From: Monoraphidium neglectum
Lineage: Eukaryota; Chlorophyta; Chlorophyceae; Sphaeropleales; Selenastraceae
Reading direction: 5' to 3'
Assembly (NCBI RefSeq): GCF_000611645.1
Contig: NW_014011858.1
Location: 1,169-12,574, forward strand
DNA length: 11,406 nt
The stretch's first letter is position 1. Each line of letters opens with the position of its first letter. The notes below the pieces were generated by a model. That model was given only the letters and a program-made list of their open reading frames with translations. It did no database searches and had not been told where the DNA came from. Below, in pieces: positions 1 through 8,961 of this stretch. A program made the translations under genes and the position numbers.

Positions 1-130
1 GTCGGGGGATGAGGAGGAGGGCGGGGGGGAGGATGGTGGCGGCGGCAAGGCGGCGGGCAAGGCGGCGGGCAAGCGACAGCAGCGGGGCGCGAAAGCCGGC
101 GGCGGCGGGGGCGGGCGCAGGGGCCGGTGA
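1..130 (+). CDS. 3' end of an unidentified gene; Gly/Lys/Arg-rich C-terminal tail (partial)
   Basis: The frame from base 2 runs 42 codons to a TGA at 128-130, and the gene enters from the left edge. The visible residues are an acidic patch (SGDEEEGGGED), then a low-complexity basic stretch with two KAAG units, KRQQR, a run of six Gly and a final RRGR. Such GGR/RGR tails occur on many nuclear, nucleolar and RNA-binding proteins, but nothing here identifies a family. The TGA is followed by lower-GC, non-coding-looking sequence with a TGTAA motif 54 nt downstream, which supports a real 3' end. The composition alone could also arise by chance in GC-rich DNA, so the reading is moderately sure and the function unknown. 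Confidence 0.5.
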   Translation, partial: SGDEEEGGGEDGGGGKAAGKAAGKRQQRGAKAGGGGGGRRGR

Positions 131-813
131 TTGGCGCTGCTCGCTCTGTTTTCGCCCGCGGGCGACGAGTGATAGGGTAGCGTTGTAAGCAACTGTTGTC
201 GTTAGGCCAAAAGTCCATGCCACAAGGTGGTTGCTGAATAGGTTTACCCATGTCTTAAGCGGGCTGCCGCATTATAAAGGGCGCCTGGCCTGCTGCGTAC
301 CACGCCCTGTAGTGGCCTGCTGCTGGTGCTGCAATTGATCCCGCTGTCTGGAAGGGCAGACACTCCTGGTGGCATTGCCAAACACGACTCACTGCTATGC
401 AAGAAACTCGGCCAGCCAGGCATTGTGGGGACGGTTTGCAGGTGTGCAGCACCCAATTCTGACGTGGCGGAGCGCGTCTCGTCACGAGCGCGGGCCATGG
501 CCGGCGCCATCGCAGCGAAGCATGCCCCGTTGTGCGTCGGCTGCGCTCGCCTGGCCGTTTCTCAGTACCTGCCCGTGCCTCCGCCGGCCCTCGCCGCCCC
601 TACGCATCCCCTCTGGCCGGGCTTGACGCCGCATCCCTGTTATCATGTTGCTTCTGCACCCGCAGGGGGATCCCAGCCTCTCCTGTCGACAAATGCACTG
701 CCGATAATCTTTTCATGCCCGCCTGACCCTCTATACGCCCCGCCAACCAAGCTACGGCTGTAATTCGCAGCCGAGGGTACACCTGCTGGCAGCACTCGCG
801 GGCGCCGCTCCCA
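131..813. other. Gene-free interval between two convergent 3' ends
   Basis: The forward left-edge gene ends at 130 and the reverse EMC2 gene ends at 814, so this 683-bp stretch should hold both 3' UTRs. Open frames here are not convincing: the longest forward one (326-763) begins with GTG and has no family features. A second forward TGTAA is at 759-763. On the reverse strand the EMC2 stop itself lies within a TGTAA (814-818), and I see no other reverse TGTAA before the left edge. Nothing else recognised. Confidence 0.6.
184..188 (+). terminator. TGTAA polyadenylation-type motif
   Basis: TGTAA lies 54 nt after the stop of the left-edge gene. TGTAA is the usual poly(A) signal of chlorophyte algae, normally 10-20 nt before the cleavage site. 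A five-base motif is frequent by chance, so position is the only support. Confidence 0.35.
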
Positions 814-3076
814 TTACACCAGCACGCCCTGCCGCCTCAGCAGCGCCTCCACCAGCGGCACCTTGCCCGGCGCCTGCTCCCGGTACAGCCGCACCAGCGC
901 CTCGCCCGCCGCCTGCGGCAGCTCCTGCGCCTCGGGCTTGGCGCCCGCGTCGGACTGCCCCGCCTGGCCCTGGGCGCGGTTGGTGATCGGTGGTCAGGCG
1001 TGGCCGCGGGGAGTGGTCGGGACAAGTGAATGTCTGGAAGTGCTGGGAGGGAGGTGCTGGGCACCAACCCGGATCCACAAGGTCTTCATGCAGCGGCGCG
1101 CGATCGAATGCCGCCGAGGCGGCGACCCGCCGCTGCCGGCCCCTGGCCCCCACCTGCAGCGCCGCCGCCGCCGCCGCGAGCCCGTACAGCGCGCGCGCGC
1201 TGCGGCCGCGCGTCAGCTGCACCGCCTTCGCGTAGTACGCGCGCGCGGTGCGGGCGTTGGGGGCGCCCCCCAGGGTGAGCAGCGCGTCCGCGTAGCGGAC
1301 GTGCAGGTTGGGCTCGCCGGGGGCCATGGTGATGAGCTCCTCCAGGCAGTACGCCGCCTGGCGGTACAACCCCATCTGGACGAAATGGGGGGGGGGAGGG
1401 TTTGGGCGGAGCAGCGGGAGGTTTGCGAGGAGGGGCAGCAGCAGTCGCAGGCAGAGTGTTGGCTGACTCGATTCAAGCGGAAGCGCCGGAGTGAAGGAAA
1501 TGGCAAACGCCCTGCGGGGCCAAGGGATACGTCGCGCCACCACCATGCGCCGCGCGGGACGCCGCACGGTGCGACGACCCGGCAGGGCCTCCCGCCGCCT
1601 CCGCTTGCCCCTGGCCCCGCGGCGGGCGGCGGCGTCAACCCCCTATACCGGCCCTGCATATGGCTGCAGCACCGCCCCCTTTCTGGCCCCGCGAGTGGTG
1701 CCACCACCCCCGCCTCCACGCTGCCCCCTGGGTGCAGCAGTGGCTGCTGCGGCAGCCCCACCTCCAGGTATAGGTCCGCCAGCTCCTCCCAGGCGGAGCG
1801 GTCGTTCATCCAGTAGTCAAGGTAGGTGCGCAGGTACTCCACCGCGCCAGGCAGGTCCCCCTTGGTGCGGCAGCACGCCACCTGGGCGCGCGGCGCGCAG
1901 CGCGCGGCGCGCATACACGGGCGGCGCGAAGGGTGGGGCAGGTGTAGGGAAGCCAGAGCGGGCAGATGAGAGACAGGCTCTCGCGTGATCCCCGCAGGCA
2001 AAACTTGCACCCAAGTGGACCATTTCTGCTGCTGCGTTTGTTGCAGCGGTTGCTTCTCCCCCCATGGCGAGCGCCGTTGAAGGCGGGCGTCTCCATTGTT
2101 TGCGTCAGGCTGCCTCCACAGGACCCCGCACCGCCCGCCCCCCGCGCGCGGCCAGGACCGTGCGTGCGTGCGCCCACCAGCCGCTTGGAGATGGTCTGGT
2201 TGCTGGGCTGCTCCTTGATGATCTCGTGGTAGAACCCCTCAGCCTTTTCTGGGTTGCCCTGGGCCTCGTAAAACATCCCCTGCAAGGGCAGAGTGCGTGA
2301 AAAGGTTGACGCATCAACAATCAATACCAGGTGTCGACGCAGGCCGCTGCTGTGGGTCACTCGCTCTGCGTTACGGGTTGCGGGTGGCGTCGACGCGCTG
2401 AGCGTTCCTGCCCGTCTGCGCGTGACTGCATGCACGGTGTGTACGGCCATGTGTGCCACGAAGGCCTTTGAGATGGCCGCCCACCTGCAGCCGCTTCGCC
2501 CGCATGCTCTCCTTCGGGAAGCGCCGCAGCACAGCGCGGATCAGCTCCGCCGCCAGGCCTGTCGCGCCGACCTCAAGCGCCGCCGTTGCCACCTGCTCGT
2601 GCAGCAGCCACACTGTGGCGCGGCGTGTGGAAGGTTGGGACAGCAGCAGCGCAGTCGACGAAGGCACAGGCGAGGGCCTCCGTCACGAAACCCCTGCCCT
2701 GGCAGCGGCCAAGCGCAGCTGCAGATGCGGATATGCAACAGTTACACACATACTGACCTTCCTCCTCTGACAAGCCTCTGCGGTAGTGGCTGAGCAGCTG
2801 CGTCCCATAACGCGCCACCAGCTCTGCATTCGGCACTCGTGCGTCGCGTGACTGCGGCGCAGGACAAGGCCGCACCGGCACCACAACAGGGTCCACACAA
2901 GTGATTGCGTGAACAAAAGAGATGAATAGCCGGTCGGAGATCGTGACAAGCGGTCCAGTGGAAAACCGGCTGCGCACCAGCTTCAAGAACTGCCTTAGAT
3001 CATCTCTTGGGGCCACGGAGGCTGTGAACTGCTGCAGCCTCTGCTGCAATTCATGAAGCTCCTCTTCTGCGCTCAT
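814..3076 (-). CDS. EMC2: ER membrane protein complex subunit 2 (TPR protein EMC2/TTC35-like), 7 exons
   Basis: Model: complement(join(814..969, 1154..1375, 1762..1881, 2178..2279, 2485..2612, 2758..2851, 2978..3076)), 306 aa, close to the roughly 300 aa usual for EMC2. All junctions keep phase, with CAG acceptors and GT donors (gtgcgc, gtcagt, gtgggc, gtgggg). EMC2 is the soluble cytosolic TPR subunit of the ER membrane complex, which inserts tail-anchored and multi-pass proteins into the ER. Family features seen: VWLLHEQVATAALEVG (about 65-80), RLQGMFYEAQGNPEKAEGFY (about 105-124), then a TPR core with SAWEELADLYLEMGLYRQAA (about 170-189) and YADALLTLGG followed by a YYAKAVQLT helix. The ATG at 3074-3076 opens a polar helical N-terminus. 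The first intron (2852-2977) is the least certain: a donor 30 bp further downstream would also fit and give 316 aa. Identity is from remembered family features, not a search. Confidence 0.9.
1886..1913. repeat. Tandem 14-bp GC-rich duplication
   Basis: The 14-mer gcgcgcggcgcgca occurs twice back to back. It lies at the acceptor end of EMC2 intron 4 (1882-2177), so on the transcribed strand the usual polypyrimidine tract is replaced by alternating GC followed by cccag. Confidence 0.8.
2852..2977 (-). other. EMC2 intron 1, length divisible by three and open in frame
   Basis: Donor ctg|gtgcgc and acceptor ccgcag|tca are both phase 0. The 126-bp intron has no in-frame stop, so retention would add 42 residues, including a hydrophobic stretch (LFISFVHAITC). 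It is called an intron because removal restores the expected EMC2 length and brings the FLKL and NAELVARYG segments to the spacing I remember for plant EMC2. An alternative donor (gtcacg at 2947) would remove only 96 bp. Confidence 0.6.
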
Positions 3077-3183
3077 TGCTGATACCTGCTAGGCGCTAGA
3101 GGCTGTCAGAAATGATCTAGGACTGATGAACCTCCTGTAGGGGGGCACTGCAGACGCTTGGATGCGACTACGTGAGCAAAATG

Positions 3184-3199
3184 ATGCAGCTATAATAAA
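3184..3199 (-). promoter_or_regulatory. AT-rich TATA-like element upstream of EMC2
   Basis: Reverse-strand reading atttattata lies about 115 bp upstream of the EMC2 ATG within otherwise GC-balanced sequence. Position and composition suit a core promoter with a UTR of roughly 80 nt. This is suggestive only. Confidence 0.3.
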
Positions 3200-3670
3200 T
3201 GTTGTGGTCACATGCACACAACATCATAAACGCGTATGGTGCAGCAAGAAGGGTGTTGACAAAACGGGTACTACACGTGAGTCAGGGAGAGACCTTGCAC
3301 CAGCCAGAACCCCTGCTGCTGTCCTCGCTGCATTGCCAGTGCTTGTTGTGCCTTGAGGAAGTAACAAACCTCGATTTCACGTCAATATTGCTGCCGGTAG
3401 GTGGTTATGCGTACCGTATGCTCTTGCTCCCTACAGTACCCCCCAAACGCCCAACCGCAACAAAATGCATGGAGGTTGGGTTGTGGTGTCGTGATCCTGG
3501 CTGCATTGAATCGCGCGCAGCACAGGATGGAAGCCTAGCCAAAATGCACAGCGGGGGTATTGGCGTGCATGGGGAATGGCTGGCGCAGCAAGGGCTGGTG
3601 CCTCCAGAAGGCTACGCGGTTGACCTGGGCAATGCCGAGTGCAGTCGCCGATGACCTTCTGTGTGCTGGT

Positions 3671-3675
3671 TTACA
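3671..3675 (-). terminator. TGTAA polyadenylation-type motif of the START-like gene
   Basis: Reverse-strand TGTAA lies 291 nt after the TAG at 3966-3968. It is the only reverse-strand TGTAA I found between 3670 and the stop, which suits an algal 3' UTR of about 300 nt. Confidence 0.4.
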
Positions 3676-3965
3676 TGTGTACAATGTGCGATTGACAAAA
3701 TCAAAAGGAAATGTCCCTTAACATACAGTGTGAATGACTGTATGATTGTTGATCTAGGCCTTCCTATCAGGAAGATGTAAGCTCCTAACTTTACTGCTAC
3801 GTTTGAACAGGTTCTAAACCAGCAACTTGTAGACACAGCACGCCCATGATCGTATGGTGCATGAAAGCAGTTGAAGAAAGAAAGGAAGCTCCCAGAATGG
3901 TTCCAAGGTTGGGGATGTCGCCTGGCACAGCCTCCCACTACAGCGGGCCTAGACCAAGCTAAGGT

Positions 3966-5599
3966 CTAGGTGCATTCGACATCCAGCAGCAGCGGGACGC
4001 TCTTCAAGTGCACCTTGCCCGCAGTTCCGCGGCTTGCTGCAATGAGCGCCCCCGGCCTCCTCTGCCGCGCCGCCTGCAGCTTTTTGAAGGATCCTCCTGC
4101 TGCCCGCAGCTCCTCCACTGTCTGCTCCAGCGCGGCCACCACTGGAAGGCCCCTGCTGACCTGCAGGAGGCAATACAGAAAATAGACTATGTGTGAATAC
4201 ACATCACCCGGCCGACGTGTTGGCGCACACACGCACACCCACCAGCACGCGCATCCCTTTACATCCCCTGCACGCTGCACCCTGCACGCCGCACGCTGCA
4301 CGCTGCACCCTGCACGCTGCACCTTGCACCCTGCACCCTGCACCCGCACCCGCACCCTGCACACTGCACCCTGCACCCTGCACCCTGCGCCCCCGCACCC
4401 CGCACCCCGCACCCTGCACCCTGCCGCCTGCCTGCTTGGCGCGAGCTGTCACACAAGGATGCTGCCCTGCAGATACAGGGCAGGGGCTGGCGCCCAGCAC
4501 CACTCAAATTCCGACACCACCGACACGCCCCCAACGGACCTTGTCGGCAACGTAGGCAATCTTGTCCACCATTTGTCGCACCTGCAGGGTGCCCATTGAT
4601 GATGCCAAAGTTTCAATCCATCAGCATGCAGTTTTGGAGGGAAACTAGGCACGTGGCTACTGCTGCCTGCAAGGGTAACCACTGCGCATACGCAGAACGC
4701 AGGGTAAAAACACATGACCGAGGCAGCATTGATGTCATCGCGCCCCTATGGTGTCACCCACCTCCTTGGCCACTGACGTGCACACGGCGCCGCTCATGCC
4801 TGGCACGTACTGCACCCCCGGCGGCAGCCCCTTGGGCTGGACGTCGTGCTCATAGCTCAGCCGGGTCCCAACCACCTCCTTGGCCACCCCGCAGCCCGGC
4901 GGCCCAAACAGGGGCTCAAGCCGCCATCCACCTGACAATTGCTTCAGCATGTTCTGCGGTTGAGAGTGGCGACAAGAGAGGAGGTTACACGCAGCGGGTG
5001 GTTTGCAACTCCTGGCACACAGCACCCGTCTCTGCACACCAACAACCTGGCGCACGCGGAGGGGCAAACCAGCTGCATTTGTTTTGACGCTTTGCCATAT
5101 CAAGGCACTAGTCACACACACACATGGTCCTTACCGAGCTGAGCAGCTTGAACGTGACGCTGCTGCCGGCCCTCCCAGGGTGGCTGGTGCTGCCGCGGCC
5201 GCCGCTGCTGATCGCCGCTGTCCGGAATGCCCTGATGGGCCCCGCCTCTGGCACTGTTGCCTGGGCAAGACGCACATCAAATTGCACGCGGCTGATGGCC
5301 CAGAACTTGTAAGCGACGATCCGCACCGGCGCGCGGTTCTCTACCTCGACGCTGGAGAGCATACCGTCGTGCTCACCGTCGTCCCCGCCACGCTGCTCCC
5401 TGGTGAGCGGCACGGCGACCGTGCGGCGGCTAACCACGCGGAACAGTTCGTCGCCAGCTGGGTGTGTGATGATGCGCAGGGCCTCTTCAGGCATCAGCTC
5501 CAGGGTAGCCTGGGCTTCGGCGTGCAGCACGCCCTTTGCCACGAAATTCACATCAACGCGCCACGGACTGCCCGCCACTGCTGGGCCGAGAGGGGCCAT
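3966..5599 (-). CDS. START-like/SRPBCC domain protein, plant DUF220-like, 4 exons
   Basis: Model: complement(join(3966..4160, 4540..4581, 4762..4953, 5135..5599)), 297 aa, all introns phase 0 (donors gtaagg, gtgggt, gtccgt). Residues about 13-55 read as the first strand and helices of a START-like fold (WRVDVNFVAKG through MPEEALRIITHPAGDELFR). Residues 156-171 carry the hallmark MLKQLSGGWRLEPLF, followed by VVGTRLSYEHDVQPKGLPPG, the C-terminal strands; residues about 214-255 are helical. This order and the GGWRLEPLF motif recall plant DUF220 and cyclase/dehydrase lipid-transport proteins, which are thought to bind hydrophobic ligands in a cavity; ligand and location here are unknown. The ATG at 5597-5599 has a strong context (ccgcATGg). 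The frame is open upstream to about 5689 behind a possible acceptor, so extra N-terminal exons are possible. A Ser/Gly-rich linker at about 130-147 is poorly conserved-looking. Confidence 0.7.
4268..4425. repeat. C-rich 7-bp minisatellite (CTGCACC/CCGCACC) inside an intron
   Basis: About 158 bp built from 7-bp units CTGCACC with variants CTGCACG, CCGCACC and some 6-bp units (CCGCAC), broken by small insertions. It lies in the last intron (4161-4539) of the START-like gene, so the transcribed strand is G-rich (GGTGCAG units). It opens several frames on both strands by composition; these are not genes. It is not a plant or algal telomere repeat (TTTAGGG). Confidence 0.9.
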
Positions 5600-5756
5600 G
5601 CGGCCAAACAGAAGTTGTCTGGGCTTGTAAAATCGGAAGTTTTGACAATTCACCCGCCAGATACGCTCAGCGACCGAATGCGTTTGCCTGCGCGTCACAC
5701 AACACTAGCACGCAGTTCTGGCGCGAGGACAAGACACATTTAGCGACCCTCATGAG

Positions 5757-5774
5757 ACGTATACAACTATAATT
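5757..5774 (-). promoter_or_regulatory. TATA-like element upstream of the START-like gene
   Basis: Reverse-strand reading aattatagttgtatac lies about 160 bp upstream of the ATG at 5599. It is the most AT-rich spot in the 190 bp between this ATG and the stop of the tentative locus at 5790. If it is the core promoter, the gene starts here and the 5790-6573 locus is a separate gene. Confidence 0.35.
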
Positions 5775-5789
5775 GCTATCAACACGGCA

Positions 5790-6573
5790 TCATAGATTGC
5801 GTGCCCTCAACCTTTCGGGCAGCTCCTGTGAGTACCCTCCCATGAGCAGTTGCACAGCACGCACGAGTGCGACGGTGCAAAGCCAACACTTGTGCATCTG
5901 CAGTTTGCAAGCCTGCGATACGCATCCCCGATCTCTGGGCTGATATTCACAATGCACTCTAGCGCGTTAGCAAACCGTGCAAGATCAAAGGTCTCACTTG
6001 CATGAGGCACACGCCGCATGCGTGCATGCATGTGTATGCGTGCATGGTGGATTGCTTTGCATTATCTTTGAGCAACGGTGATTCATGCAAGCCAAGTACA
6101 AAACCCTTCATAGTGGAGGTGCCACCCATCTGTTTTGCACACACGCTGCCTGCTGCCTTGGGAATGTCACATTCTGATTGTGCAGCAGTGAGTGAGGATG
6201 GTGGCGTCACAGCGCACAACTGCATGTGAGTGCCATTCTGCATGAAAACCATGCATGCATACATGGAGTTCTGCGGGTACCACATCATGCTCACGCATGA
6301 CACAGCAACCATACGCTGCGGGTCCGTGATGTGCTGGAGTCAGGTTCACCGCCCCGCTTGCAGCCACGTGCGCGCCTGGCAAGACAACTAGCAGGGGTTT
6401 CTGGCAAGACTGTGTGTTTGAATGCCCCTTGAAGGCACACAAGCGCACATCACTCACACCGAGCGTCCGTGCAGGCGGTCAAACCAGCTCAAAACACTGC
6501 GCCGGCAGCTGCTGCAGGGAAGTGCTGCTGCTGCTTCCCCAAAGCAAGCACCGCACCAGTTTGAGCGATTCAT
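5790..6573 (-). CDS. Tentative three-exon locus with CxxC-x9-CxxC N-terminus; function unknown
   Basis: Model: complement(join(5790..5897, 5998..6333, 6460..6573)), 185 aa, all phase 0. Exon 1 begins at an ATG (6571-6573) with residues C7, C10, C20 and C23 in a CxxC-x9-CxxC pattern followed by SWFDRLHGRS; this could be a small zinc-ribbon-like module. Exon 2 contains MMWYPQNSMY, NGTHMQLCAV and ESPLLKDNAKQ; exon 3 ends with QELPERLRARNL and TGA. Donors are gtgtgag and gtgagac; acceptors ctccag and ctgcag. Against it: base composition is nearer non-coding, exon 2 includes a TGCATG-rich stretch, and only 86 bp separate its ATG from the divergent gene at 6660. Alternatively exon 3 may use a donor near 5811 (gttgag) and join in phase to an acceptor ending at 5690, making these the 5' exons of the START-like gene. 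I recognise no family. Confidence 0.33.
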
Positions 6574-6659
6574 ATGGAACACGTTCGCTTGCACCCTTAA
6601 GCCCCTTACGCATAAATCAGTGTCTCGCCTTCTTTGACGCTTCCCGCGACACGCACACC
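6574..6659. promoter_or_regulatory. Possible short bidirectional promoter
   Basis: Only 86 bp separate the reverse ATG of the tentative locus (6573) from the forward ATG of the four-TM gene (6660). The stretch cataaatcag at 6610-6619 is its most AT-rich part and could serve as a core element for the forward gene. If the reverse locus is not real, this is simply the forward gene's 5' UTR. Confidence 0.3.
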
Positions 6660-8188
6660 ATGGCCGGTGCGCGAGGCTTCGGCTCGGCCCTTCTCTCTGA
6701 ATGGTGGTATAGATTCAAGGATATCCTTGACGTGGACACAGAACCACAACCCGCTGATCGGTGCTGATACGGGCCATGCCCGGTTTCACCTCGGTGCCTC
6801 TCGCAGGCTTCGCCTGTCCCTTTACCTGCGCCCAGAAGCTGGTGCTGCCTCTGGTCTCTTTGAACTTTCTGTTCTGGTGCGGGCATGGGTCGAGCGCTGC
6901 CGAGCGCCCCGATGCCGCTGGCCGCACCGCTGCACAGCTCGCTGAGCAGGGAGCGCAACTCTGGCGACAGCGATCAAGTGCTCCCGCGCCAACCCGTTGC
7001 CACCGTTTACATGCAGGGTCATCTCTCTTGGTGGCCTTGGGTCGCTGCAGTACCTGTGCACGGAGCCCTTCAACAACACTGGGTACCTGTCCGGCGTCCG
7101 CGGTGCGTTTGGCGTTGGTCCACGATTTTTGCTGAACAGGAGCGGGTGCCGCATGGCGCATGCAGGAAGGGGTTGCATGCCGCATGCATAAAGGGGCGAT
7201 ATGCCGTACGCATGCAGCAATGTCCAGCATTTCGCAAGCCATTTAGAGCTAACCTGCCACGGCAAGTACACACATTTCGATTTGATGTGCAATTCCCACC
7301 TGCAGGCCTCAGCCCTGTGCACCTGACCTGCTCGAGGGTCTACAGCTACTATTGGTGCGTGAGCAGATCGTGTAGCAAAACCTCATCGGACTCCCAGGAT
7401 TACACAAAAACCAGGCATCTGGCATGTTGTGTCATGTCTTGATGGATTTTTGATTGTTCTGCTGCTACCGGTACATCGCCAATATATACGCACAGTGCGC
7501 CTGGGCTGACTGTGCCTTCAACCCGCCCCAAAACGTTGCAGGTGGATTGTGGCTCTGGAGTTTATCGTGCTGTGCGGCCTGGCCCTTACCATTGCTGGCG
7601 GCCACCTCTCCGCCATGCGCCTTGCTTGGACGGGCCTGCTTGCTGTGGCGACAGCACTGTGCACCCAGGCCGCGGACACCTTTTTGACGATCAACAGCGT
7701 GCAGGTGCGTGAGTGCTTGGCCAACTTCCGAAGGCAGACAGACACAACGTTTGCTGCCTGCAAGTCATGTACTTCCCAACCACAGGCCAGCTCAATTGCG
7801 CCAGCACAAGATTTGGCCACCTGTCACGCGCATCAAGCTTGGGCAGCACGGAAACACCTTGAGAAGAGGAAGTCCTTCTGGGGTCGCTTGTGCAAAGCTG
7901 CTTAAACAGATGAGGGGGCGCAGCCAGAATGGATACAATCATAGCTGTGCACTCGAATCACAAACATGCGTGAGTCACCCTCACAACTTTATCAAATTCC
8001 CCACTATATGAGCACAGCACTACCAGAGCGGTTTGGAGCTGCACACATCGCGTGGCGCAGCTGCTGGCTTCATCATGACGGCGACCATCAACATGCTCCT
8101 CCTCCTGGTCGTCGGCGCTGAGTCCAAGGAGAGCGCCAACTGCCCCTACAACAAGCGCGAGCAGGCCGAGGGCGAGGAGCGGGCCTAG
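6660..8188 (+). CDS. Small membrane protein with four predicted TM segments, 6 exons; family not assigned
   Basis: Model: join(6660..6731, 6836..6876, 7017..7102, 7306..7354, 7542..7704, 8018..8188), 193 aa. The phases (0, 2, 1, 2, 0) fit at every junction, which is strong support for exons as short as 41 and 49 bp. The ATG sits in accATGg context. Hydrophobic segments: about 26-48 (LVLPLVSLNFLFWVISLGGL), 83-103 (WWIVALEFIVLCGLALTIAG), 108-127 (MRLAWTGLLAVATALCTQAA) and 150-171 (GAAAGFIMTATINMLLLLVV). The loop between TM1 and TM2 has an N-N-T sequon at 57-59 and Cys52/Cys75. The last 20 residues are a charged tail rich in Glu and Lys. The layout resembles MARVEL/CASP-type tetraspan proteins, with both ends predicted cytosolic, but I see no diagnostic CASP residues and do not assign it. 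The exon 1 donor (gac|gtggac) is the weakest junction. Confidence 0.72.
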
Positions 8189-8961
8189 TCATCGCTGCAA
8201 TTTTCTCTCCTTCGTTTGTGACCTTCGTGGGTCATCGATGGACTCTGAGTGGTTGGAAGCCTGCCTTCAGCCACAAGCCTCAAGCCGAGGCATAATCCGC
8301 ATCGTTCAATCCTGCTGCCCCACAACTGCATTGAAATCAAGCTTTCGTCCTTGTCCTGCATGCGTCCCGTTTCTTCGAGTCAGTTCCTGGCCCGCGCCGC
8401 CCCAGTAATCTGTGCACTTTGAGTTGGTGCCTGTTTGCTGTGTGGGGCAGCAGAGGGTTGAAGACAAGGGCAAGAACAGGGATGACGGTCAACAATAATG
8501 GGGAAAAAACATGGTGTGGTTGTGTCATGATCCATACGGAGCCCACAATGTGTTGCTTTCGGTTGCTACGGTATGCTGGGGAACAAGCAGTTGAACACCA
8601 TCACGCAATTCTATGCCAGGCTCTTACGCTCTGCGAACGTGTGCAAATCAGATGCAAAATTAATTGTGAAGGTAATAAAGGAAACCAACCTTTGGTGGCT
8701 GCTTGCAATGCGTCCCACCGCCACGTTGTGTGTCAAGTGACCCTGGAGTGCGACGTGATCAGCAGCAACAGATCTACATGTGCATGCGACCGTAAGAGTC
8801 AGTGCTAATAACTGCAAGTTTCACGGTGACGAGCTCCCTGAAGCCTAACAAGCAGTGCGGTTCGAGCCTTGAACTTCGACGCAGCGTGTGCATGCACCAG
8901 GTCCAGCGCGCGGGCTCACAAGTGGCAGTGAATTATTGGAGGAATCACAGCAGCACGCGAG
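8189..8961. other. Gene-free interval: 3' UTR of the four-TM gene and promoter side of the AAA ATPase
   Basis: Both flanking genes are forward. I found no TGTAA on the forward strand here; an AATAAA is at 8674-8679, 486 bp after the stop. A forward frame from the ATG at 8482 to the stop at 8806-8808 (108 aa) contains 14 Cys, but has no signal peptide, no splice partners and a non-coding-like composition. An AT-rich patch at about 8655-8680 could also be promoter sequence. Nothing else recognised. Confidence 0.5.

Larger units (their letters stand above)
3077..3965. other. Gene-free interval: EMC2 promoter side and 3' UTR of the START-like gene
   Basis: Both neighbouring genes are on the reverse strand, so this 889-bp stretch should hold the EMC2 5' region (right after 3076) and the 3' UTR of the START-like gene (left of 3966). 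GC content is lower than in the genes. A forward frame at 3199-3654 is long but starts with TTG, has no recognisable domain and is not flanked by splice-consistent exons. No RNA gene or repeat recognised. Confidence 0.55.

Noticed and set aside
326..763. Forward frame of 145 codons in the left gene-free stretch
   Set aside because: It begins with GTG, shows no domain or splice partners and is Pro/Ala-rich as expected for random GC-rich sequence.
863..1816. Long forward frame of 317 codons opposite EMC2
   Set aside because: It starts with a non-ATG codon and lies antisense to three EMC2 exons and their introns; GC-rich codon bias keeps the opposite strand open.
3199..3654. Forward frame of 151 codons between EMC2 and the START-like gene
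   Set aside because: The first codon is TTG, composition is non-coding-like and no motif is recognisable; it lies where a promoter and a 3' UTR are expected.
4189..4599. Several long frames across the C-rich minisatellite on both strands
   Set aside because: They are products of the 7-bp repeat inside an intron, with low-complexity His/Pro/Cys or Gly/Gln/Cys translations.
5599..5698. Start of the START-like protein at 5698
   Set aside because: The codon at 5696-5698 is GTG, not ATG; the first ATG in this frame is at 5597-5599 in a strong context. An upstream spliced exon remains possible.
6002..6266. TGCATGCA-type short palindromes as regulatory sites
   Set aside because: They are short, scattered and also present inside introns of the four-TM gene (about 7150-7215); no arrangement ties them to a promoter.
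8855..8880. tRNA B-box-like sequence (ggttcgagcc)
   Set aside because: No A box, acceptor stem or anticodon arm can be folded around it.
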